The notes under the pieces were generated by a model. It ran no database searches, had not been told where the DNA came from, and saw nothing but the letters and a program-made list of their open reading frames with translations. Both the position numbers and the translations under genes were made by a program. 64,000 bases of DNA, from the NCBI GenBank assembly GCA_964023205.1, contig OZ026833.1:43865137-43929136 (forward strand), read 5' to 3'. Below are positions 53,801 through 61,500 of the stretch, in pieces. Each line of letters opens with the position of its first letter. The first letter of the stretch is position 1. This stretch comes from Lutraria lutraria. Lineage: Eukaryota > Mollusca > Bivalvia > Venerida > Mactridae.

Positions 53801-55368
53801 ACAGTCAAAATAATGATTAAAGAAAATCGGAAATGTCAACTAAAAGACGGTTCATGTCATTCTTATGATTCATTAAATAATCTTATATGGGGTTTGTGTA
53901 TCTTTCAGATTAATTCTTTTGTCGTGAAAAAGACAATGATTTCTTTCTAATTCGCACAAAAATGATACCAATTCGCTATTGTGTATCATTTTTCATGTAT
54001 GGTGAAAGTGGAGTAATAATATTGGTTTTCAATTATATATGCTTAATTCTATCATAAAAATGTTTGGTATCACAAGATTTGAGGTGTTTTTCAGTCTTTT
54101 ATAAAAAAAGGTTATCAGCCAATCAACAAATCCAATTTTATCCAGTCATGTGATATTGATATATATTATAAGCTGCTATTTCAATAATCTAAAAGTGCAG
54201 TCATTATTGTAGAGAATGATAAATTATACCAAGGTCATGTCCTAAAATGTAGAATTGATCTAACGGTTTAAAAGAAAATAAATATTCCGTATGACGTTTT
54301 TTGGAAACTTAACGCTGATTCGCTACAATCGTTCGTCACGAAAAGGTTGTAAACTGATTTTCAGTTAAATACTTTATAAAATATATGAAACTGCGGTGAA
54401 AAGTTCAACTTAAAAAACAACAAAGGTTTCCTGTTTAAAGGGATTGCACTTTAGATAAGTTGTTGTTGTTGTTTTATTTGGTGGTTATTATACTAAAATC
54501 AAAATAAAAGGTGTATCATAGATTAAAAATTCGTAACTTTGTAAGAGTTCTAATTTAGGTCTGCAGGTGTGTAGGAACCCCTTTTAAAGTATATATTTTG
54601 ATTGATTTTAATACAGCTGTACTAACACTCATGCAACATGTCAATACAATAATATTTTACGAATGACACCAAGTTCCTAAAATGACAATTAAAGTTGTAA
54701 GTATTCCATAATGTTCTGTAGTAGATATGAATGTGCTCCATTTTGATATATACAAAACATCGTACAAAAAAATCGACAAATTACAAATATGTTATATAAC
54801 AAGATGCAATGTTTTCAACCAAAACGCCGCAGAAAACGCATATAGGAAATTCAATCATTCTAGATAAACACGAAATTCATTTTATGACCAAATTACAGCA
54901 TGCATAAGATATCATTTGGACACCATAAGCGTAATATATGTAACAAAAATTGCATTTGTATCTACCTCCATTTTCCTTGTCCAATTCGTCTTCAGATTCG
55001 CCCGACTTTGAGTATTTTCTCTTAACTTTGCTACTCAGCGGTCGAGGTTTCCCGAGGTCAACTTTAGGTACTGGATCGGGTTTAACTCCAAAACCTTTTT
55101 CACTGGCATCACTTGAAACAACTTCATTGTCATTGGCTTTACCGGGGTATGCTATTACAGTACTTGTGACTGAAACTTTTCTCCGACACTGAGACACTGG
55201 AGGAGTAACATCTGTAGATGGTGCGATGTGAGTTGGTCGTATCGCCCTATGGTGCGTATGCTGGATACGGGCGCCATTTCCACAAAGTCGTGTACGACCC
55301 ATATATGTGCCTTTATGCAGTGTAAGCACGGCCTTATGTCCTTCAGTATTTCCGTGTTCCGTCTTCAT
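41592..55368 (-). CDS. LRRC74A: Gene 2: LRRC74A-like leucine-rich repeat / EF-hand protein (complete)
   Basis: Coding exons: 55368-54966, 53284-53091, 51351-51244, 50416-50323, 49382-49333, 48567-48486, 48289-48204, 47194-47000, 46209-46114, 45636-45376, 44827-44742, then either 43163-42956 (12a; 620 aa) or 41844-41592 (12b; 635 aa). All junctions are GT-AG and both forms stay in frame. Residues 1-134 are polar and probably disordered; the N-terminal KYSKSGESEDELDKENG is charged. Residues about 155-199 carry the pre-LRR block (YNRMCKLEGITPCSRF). Residues 200-436 are RNI-type LRRs (LDLSGNDLSNKGAKYLAEAL, LDLSWNGLAEEGARALG, LDISCNRIS). EF-hand 1 is at about 506-517 (DTDSSQSVSKEE) and EF-hand 2 at about 542-553 (DLNDNDEIEYDE), both with acidic residues at 1 and 12. 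The start is the first ATG in frame; the upstream UTR is not resolved. Probably cytosolic or ciliary and calcium-sensing (inference). Confidence 0.9.
42171..42316. mobile_element. Family B-like miniature element
   Basis: TACAGTCAAATCTGTTTCAG at the left and GTCCACACGTTTTACTGCA at the right, with an internal CAGCGGCCACC. The ends match the CAGT..AACC pogo/Tigger-like pattern. It lies between the two alternative last exons of gene 2. Confidence 0.55.
42648..42653 (-). terminator. Candidate polyadenylation signal for gene 2 short isoform
   Basis: AATAAA on the minus strand about 300 nt downstream of the exon 12a stop and upstream of exon 12b. It would allow the short isoform to terminate before 12b is transcribed. 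Confidence 0.35.
42956..43163 (-). CDS. Gene 2 alternative last exon 12a
   Basis: The acceptor TCTTACGCAG precedes C GAA GTA, which again completes an Asp codon with the GA of exon 11. It encodes EVKSGYRKTMAKL, a middle segment ENTKAAIKGLKKLVNEAL, a basic KKRELMKRNAIKR region and an end NDTHQIRK, then TAG. It is recognisably homologous to 12b in its first 50 or so residues but has a different end. Its uninterrupted frame, correct phase and homology argue that it is a real exon rather than chance. Confidence 0.78.
43194..43422 (-). mobile_element. tRNA-derived SINE, family 2 (copy 2)
   Basis: On the minus strand the head lies at the right, with B box GATTCGATTCCCGGTCGGG. The body has TAGTACTGGTTCGAATATCG, and the end is TTGAAAAACGGCTTTAAACC. 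It sits about 30 bp upstream of exon 12a. Confidence 0.8.
43599..43743. repeat. Perfect 74-bp-period tandem duplication
   Basis: TTTGCAAAAAGTAAAATTAT through TTCCTTAAAGG occurs at 43601-43669 and again, identical, from 43675. The period is 74 bp and no mismatches were seen over about 69 bp, so the duplication is recent or an assembly artefact. Confidence 0.95.
44577..44655. repeat. Inverted repeat (hairpin)
   Basis: GTAAACTGGTTCCCATTCC at 44579 is inverted as GGGAACCAGTTTAC at 44641-44654. The left arm resembles the edge of the family D repeat (GGTTCCCRTTYCATGTTG). In a gene 2 intron. Confidence 0.7.
45008..45105 (-). mobile_element. SINE family 2 fragment
   Basis: GGACCGTATTCTAACCAGTA and CCACATATGGAGGAAAATCG align with the body of the copies at 33568 and 43194. 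The tRNA head is missing. Confidence 0.7.
45885..45985 (-). repeat. Dispersed repeat, family D (diverged, inverted)
   Basis: The minus strand reads GAACCAGTGGCGGATGTAGA then GTAGTACTTAGGTCTGTGCG and GTCGGCTATGG, matching family D at 47285 in order and orientation. Confidence 0.55.
47285..47430 (+). repeat. Dispersed repeat, family D
   Basis: Contains GATTGCATGGCGGATGTAGA, CGTAGTAACTTGGTCCGCAT and AACTATCATTCGGTTTCCAA, matching 13815-13940. It lies just upstream of gene 2 exon 8 and creates several spurious overlapping open frames. Confidence 0.65.
47625..47729. mobile_element. Family A miniature element (short copy)
   Basis: TACAGTGCAACCTCTCGAAA at the left and CTTGAGAGGTTGTACTGTA at the right, only 105 bp, so an internal deletion form. 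A family 4 SINE fragment begins at its right edge. Confidence 0.8.
47727..47875 (-). mobile_element. tRNA-like SINE fragment, family 4
   Basis: Shares GGCTTGGTAGTTGTGATGGG, GATAGGCGGAGTCGAGAATC and the tRNA-like AACCCACGACCC block with 35727-35865. Inserted against the family A element. Confidence 0.6.
48629..48749. mobile_element. 121-bp palindromic element with 8-bp target duplication
   Basis: The ends CAAAGGGGTTTGTCACGAAA and its inverse are nearly perfect, and the element folds almost end to end around a TA-rich loop. It is flanked by TCAACGTG (48621-48628) and TCAAGGTG (48750-48757), an 8-bp duplication with one mismatch. An 8-bp duplication and CA...TG ends suggest a hAT-class miniature element (inference). 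In the gene 2 intron between exons 6 and 5. Confidence 0.8.
49914..50078. mobile_element. Family A miniature inverted-repeat element (copy 6)
   Basis: Starts TACAGTACAACCTCTCCAGA and ends TTTGGAGAGGTTACACTGTA. Internal blocks match the 40064 copy closely. Gene 2 intron 4. Confidence 0.85.
51494..51735. mobile_element. Family E palindromic element
   Basis: Left CCATAGTTATAAAACTTGAG with ATCGGTCTCCGGGCACAG; right half inverted GAGATTTGAGCTCAGAGAG then CTCAAGTTGTATAACCTCG. Gene 2 intron 2. Confidence 0.7.
53449..53530 (+). repeat. tRNA-like sequence (SINE head or tRNA pseudogene)
   Basis: Has an A-box-like GTTTGGGGTAGAGCATCGG, an anticodon-loop-like ACTCCTAACTC and B box GCGGGTTCGATTCCC. The acceptor ends do not pair convincingly, so I do not call a functional tRNA. 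Located in gene 2 intron 1. Confidence 0.5.
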
Positions 55369-56696
55369 GGTCAAATTTTATACCAATATTTATTTCATAT
55401 AATCACAATTAACTTAATTATCCGTATACAGGAATATTTTTTTTTATTTTCACTGCGTCATAAATTTGCCACCATTGCGCACATCCAGAACAAGAATTGT
55501 TAATTCTTAACTCTTTACCAACTTCAATAACCTACCAATCACTACATGACTTTATAACAAAATTTTATTTATTGTTGCCATAAAGTCCTTTAAATTCTTT
55601 ACGTTCGCGAGAGTTGGCAATAAAAGAGTATAAAATTATATAAGAAATCTGTCCAATAGTTCGATAATTGTGTACAACAAACTTTTCCTACTTAAGTGCC
55701 ACAATAAAAGTCTGTGTTAGACTATGACCAATGCAATAGCTTTTAAAAAGCCCTTCTTTTAAGACGTTTCGGTCATAACGTACTTGGATATTTAAAGTGC
55801 AAAGTACATAGTGACACACTATAGTTCTGTAACGTATTAATTATCTAATGAATCATTTGTTTGCAACATGACCGATCATGTTTTTTGTGTTTGATTCAGC
55901 ACTGGATAATCTGCATTATATAAATGTGTGAAAAACTCCACTAAATCTATTAATCCGATTATAGCTACAGAAAATATATCGATTATTTTACAATCAGCGT
56001 TATAATACACACTGTATATAGTAGATTGTTTTCAATATAGTTCCAGGATGACGTTTAAACATAATCCACAAAAACACCATTATTTTCTTCAAGAAATGGC
56101 GAAATGAGTGAAATGATTTGGTTAAAATATTTTCTTTAATATAATGTAATATATGACAATACAACACGCTATCGCCTTTCTTTTAAAATGATAAGAGGTG
56201 GACGAGATAAATTTCTCTGGGGGTATTTTTATTAAATAATTTGCATTTGATATGAAATCATTAATTGCATTTTTTAAAAAAGAACACAAATTACACCGTC
56301 TTTATTTTATCATTTATTTGTACAAAGCAGTAAATGCGTCAATCTACACGTATGTATAATATTGGCACACCATTTGTAATTTCATGTATGTAACTACATA
56401 TTGGTTTAAACTTTATTGTCATTCAATTGTCACATACGAACAGACATACACATACAAGCATGTATTACAGTATTTACTAAAATAGCAATATAATATATAT
56501 GTAATTTTCTTTCCATTGTATGTACAAATGAGCCTCAGCGCCTACTAATTTAATAATAAACTGTCTATGTTACATTCGTAACATATCCAATTTGTAACAG
56601 TTTGATACGAATGTGATCTCAAAAATTGGCATCGATCACATTCGTCGAAAAATATGTTACAAATATGCTTATTTTCAGCTACCTTGTTAGGTTCAT

Positions 56697-56924
56697 TGCG
56701 TTTTACGCCCCTTTTCAACAGTTAGAGTTATATGAGGCGGATAGTTCACCTAGCCAACGTTCCTGGGAAGAACTAGTACTAGACTCCCATCCTCCGTAAG
56801 CAACTGTCTACTTTCTCACATAAAGAGACATGGTCGGTAGCGGAGCTCGAACCCACGACCCTCCATCACTGAAAGCTTGCAGTGGTTTGAAGTCAGCGAC
56901 CTTAACCACTCGACCACGGTCACG
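56697..56924 (-). mobile_element. tRNA-derived SINE, family 1 (copy 3, inverted)
   Basis: The minus strand has the head GTGGTCGAGTGGTTAAGGTC, B box GTGGGTTCGAGCTCC, body TTGCTTACGGAGGATGGGAG and end AAAAGGGGCGTAAAACGC. Closest to the 7792 copy. Confidence 0.88.
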
Positions 56925-57589
56925 TTTTATTTATACAAATTGGATACGTTACGAACCTGGTCTTCTTATAGTGTTTCATAAGTTGTGATGACATATGATA
57001 CATCTAGTACTTAAGAAACGAAAATATATAAGAACTTGGTTTTGCAAGGTAAAACATACTCGTTTGTTGAACCAGGTTTTGATTATTGTGCATATAATAA
57101 TATTCATGTTCCTTTAAAGACGCTTGCTGTACAGTTTCTAGTTTTTTGCACATAGACATATAGGAAAAATGAAAACTCATATTTTTTTCAAACTTTGCGT
57201 GATCATAGCATATGACAACAGATACATTTTAAGCGAAAAGATGGGGTTGACGAACTCGTTTTTTAGTTATCTGCCCTTGAATTTGAATTTTTGGCTAATT
57301 TTGTCTTTGTCTATGTGAAAAAAAACCGGAAACTGTAGCAAATGTCTTCAAATGAATATCGACTAAAAATTTAAAAGATTGTCTGAATTTTCTGCAGATG
57401 AATACTAGCGGTCATAAGGAAAACAAGTCGCGTGTACATACCATATATGTTTGAAAATACTGTACAATGGTTTTATTGCTTAGTCATAGATCTGCTTTTA
57501 GGAAATGGTGTTGCACCATTTAGAATAAAAACAGGACGTAACGAAAATGAAATTTGAATATAAGAAATTGTATAGTCTGCAAAGTATTA

Positions 57590-57960
57590 TAAGATAAAAC
57601 TAAACAAAGTGCAATAACTCTGCCAAAAAAGATTTGTCAAAGCCTGAAAATTGCACCACGACACTTGATAATGATCAATATATAAAACTTCAATTAAAAT
57701 CATATGAAAATTGTAAGAGGAATTGTGCACAGAAGCATTGCAAGGTAAAATCAAACAAAAAGGGCAATCACTCTGCCAAAAATTAGCGAAAAAAAACGTT
57801 GAGGAATAAGCGCTGCAACACATGATACTGATCATTATGTAAACAATGAGTGAAAAACGCAATGATTTAAATTGAAGGGATGTGTTGCGAGGACAAGAAA
57901 AGTAGGGGGACCGACGGACGGACAATGCGACTGCTATATGCCATCCAAAGAGGAGCATAA
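57590..57960 (-). repeat. Dispersed repeat with two tandem half-copies
   Basis: Two similar segments (starting near 57600 and 57750) share CTCTGCCAAAA, GCACCACGACA/GCAACACATGA and TGATCAATATATAAA/TGATCATTATGTAAA. The right side has GACGGACAATGCGACTGC and a GGAGCATAAAA end. The plus-strand order resembles repeats common in bivalve sequence (recollection). The 135-codon minus ORF here is a by-product. Confidence 0.5.
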
Positions 57961-58282
57961 AATCACATGTTAAGTGATATCGCCAAAATCCCACAAATGG
58001 CGGTCATACAAATAGAAGTTGCCACAGCTGATTTTTCCTTATTAAATTCTCACTTATACAATTAAAGTAAAGTCTGTGTCCTGTAACGAAGCACTCGTCA
58101 AATAAACAATGCATCAGAGATACATACTCTGTACTGATAGTTGGGTGTGCATGAGCATTAGAACAAAAGGCACAATAATTCCTTCAACATCATTGATTCT
58201 CCTTTTTCCGTAATAACGACACTAAAATCACATGACATAATTAAGCATTACACATGTTCATATTTCATGTATATTATACGTA

Positions 58283-58376
58283 TATAGTCAAACCTGTAAA
58301 CAAAGGACAAAAGAATGGCCTCCACTCATGGGGTGACCTTTATCCGGAGGTGACCGCTAACACCAGTTTGACTGTA
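58283..58376. mobile_element. Family B miniature element (short copy)
   Basis: TATAGTCAAACCTGTAAACA at the left, CACCAGTTTGACTGTA at the right, with an internal ATGGCCTCCACTCATGGGGT region; related to 62119-62296. Confidence 0.65.
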
Positions 58377-58530
58377 GATAAATGTACTCTTAAGACGAAT
58401 GTATTTCAATTCACTTTCATCTTCAACAAAGGGTTTGATTTATCTCAGACACTGAGTGTGTTGGTTTTGATGCTAAACTAAAATGGAACATGACAAGATT
58501 CGTATATATAGCGAGAGTAACTACAATATC

Positions 58531-61500
58531 CTATTCTTGATGCGACTGCAAGCGGTTAGCAAAATCCTTCGTGGCAGAGGCTAATGAAAAGACAGCTGTT
58601 AAACTAGTTTGTCGTTGTCGTCTCTGTCCTTTCAACTGAAGCAGTTTCTCCTGCCGTCTATCTTCTAGCGCTCTTTTCACCAACGTTTTTAACTGATTTA
58701 AACCTTCAACTTCATTTTCATTGTCTGAGCTGAATCCTCGTTTCATCTTTTTCATCGCTTTCCGGTACCCGACTTTGTATTCACTACAATTTATGAAATA
58801 AAACAAAACATTAAGAACGTATTTTTTCGTTGCATCCATAGCAAATTATTTTGAAGGTTATCAATGAAGGTTGATTATTATGTAGTAATAAGCCCCGTTA
58901 CACCCATTCCGGTATCACGAATGTTACGATATAACCGAAGTAACAAAAATACGATTCCATACTGTATATATACATGTATAATTATATATCTCGAACATTG
59001 TCATAAGGCACATTACTCCAGACATCATATTCTCATTTACTTGTAGAATTTATCGGCAAAATGTTTTGGAAATTCGTGACGAGCTTCAGATAGAACGACA
59101 AGAACTGCAAGAATTTGATCTGCTGTGAATTGCAGACTGTTTTATATTCAAATGTATAGTTGTTGTTATAGTCGTTGTTGCAGTTGTATAACATTTATTG
59201 AAATAAAAAAATATCAATATAACTTTAGTTCGTGTAATAACTTTAATTGGCTAACAATTGGGGGGGGATATAAAGGGGGGGGGGCGATATATAGGGGGGG
59301 GGTTATTTTTTAGGTGTATCCCCGTTTGTATTCTTTGTCTAGAAAACTCATTTATGTCAATTAATATGTGCACCTGCAGCATTTTGACTCTTACGCGGAT
59401 TCAAGTCGCTTATGTGATCTTTTACTTTGTTGCTTATTAGTCTTTGTTAAATGTTGAATATAATATAATTATACAAATATAAATACATACGTATAGTCAA
59501 TCTCTTCATTGTCATTCAAATCTAATTTTTCGAACAACGATTCTAGAGCATCTTCATTTAGTGGCATATTTATTGTCTGAAAATAGTATACGAAATCAAT
59601 GGTTAAGATCATTATGTGTTTTATAGGCAATTAACTTTTAAAGCCGTCAAGGATTCCTTGTATGAACCCTATTATTCACAGACAACTACCAACTCCCTTA
59701 TCACGAATCTTCCTAAACATAAACAGCAATTTTATATTTAATTTCATTTACTTGGGTTTTACCCCTAAACTTAGGAACCGACATCTTCTCCATATGTGCA
59801 GGAAAATAAACCTTGTTGTCAGATTTGATTTTCATGGAAGGGTATGTCCCGCTGCGAGCCAATATTAAAACAAATAATTATTGCAATATTGTACAATATA
59901 TATATGTTAACGTAGTAAATTGGTTTGTCTAAAACTTACTATGAAGCCTTCTTTTAACTCCTGTTTAGAGACAGATTGGCTGGAGTCTGTATCAAATGTT
60001 CTGAATAAATCAATAAGACGTAAGTTCTCTTGTTTCATATATTCAAACAAGATCATGGCTGGGTCGTAATCCTTCAGAGTCTTCTCTCGAACAACCGCTG
60101 TAATTTTCTTCCTGTTCGGATCCCTGTGGTAAACATTCACGGTTCTTTTCTTAAGTAATTCGTCGAGTGCATCAAGGAATTCAGACTCTATTGGTATGTC
60201 CTGTGAGAGAAACATTACAGACACATTAAAAGCCAGCCAATTCAACTACGACTTAAAATAAAAAATAGATTTCGACATTTTAAGAAAACATTCATTACGC
60301 CACACTTCTTGCAGATGCTCATAATTTGTCTCTAGTATATCCTCAAAACGATTAGATGGCCAGAAGTTCTTTTTCATTTTCTTGATATAAGCTTGACTGC
60401 TCATGAAGTTTTTTCTTCTTATGTTCTTGAATGCGTTTCATTTTCTTTCCATTAATACATGCGTTATTTTTCTTAACTATACTTAGTTTTGTATTGCAAT
60501 ATACACGCTTCACGCGCTTATCGATATTAATAACTTGATGTGTACTCACTGTCATGTATAAATCTTCTAGTTGTGAGACATCTGACTTTGTTAGCACCTT
60601 CATGAAAGCTAAAGCTCCCTCGGTAGTCAGCGGATTCTGGCTTACCTGTTACGATACGAATTACATATTATATTACACTTTATTGGCGTGTAAGCTTATA
60701 CATGAACATTCTGTGGCGTACAACTTTGAAAAAAAATATTCTAATGGGCATAATGATTGTAAATAGGGATTCGTGTATATTAATCCGCAATGTTACTGCT
60801 TGAAACGATTGCGCCAGCAAGCGTCTTTGAATCTGTGTTACTAAACGTATTTCCTATTATTTGATAGTTTTCTAATGGATGCAAACATATAGTCTTTATC
60901 TTAAAAAATGTACACTAGTATATTTACATTTTAAAGTCAACATTTTTTTTAAAGAGTAATAACCGCAAAAGTAACTCGTCTAATAAAACGTATTGTTGTA
61001 CAAATGTATACATACATGTATTTTGTTTTACTTAGTAAAGTTTACACCATGTGTTCTGTTTAGATAAACCATTTAGATCAAAATAACTATATGTATATGC
61101 AAACAATTTACATATTAATACAAGATGGACCGTTTGAATGCACATAAAGAAGGGCAAGACGTTATGTATGTGTCAAAAGTGTTGCTCTTCAGGTGCGTCA
61201 CGATTATGTTAAAACTATTACTTGTTACAGATATAGCTGAAAGTAGACAATTGTTTTCATGCACTATACTTACCCGTAATATTTTAAGTGTGTCGTTCTT
61301 TTCCAAGCCTTTTAGAAATTGAGGTAAGGAAAATACGCTTATTCTGTTGCACGAGATATCTAACTCTTTCAGCGTATGATTGCACGGTAGAGCCACACCC
61401 AAAGCCCTTGCGCCTTCTTCAGCCAAACCATTCCAAGATAAATCCAGCTCTTCGAGTGTCTCATTTGTCTAAAATTAAGTAATATAAAGATACAGTACAA

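Larger units (their letters stand above)
55369..58282. other. Spacer between gene 3 and gene 2
   Basis: Holds the gene 2 5' flank (promoter not identifiable), a family 1 SINE and a dispersed repeat at 57590-57960. No independent gene supported. Confidence 0.45.

Noticed and set aside
55375..55400. TATAAAA just upstream of the gene 2 start as promoter TATA box
   Set aside because: It lies only about 10 nt before the ATG, which would leave no 5' UTR; such A/T strings are common here.
57587..57994. 135-codon minus-strand open frame
   Set aside because: Falls within a dispersed repeat with internal half-copies; no protein family resemblance.
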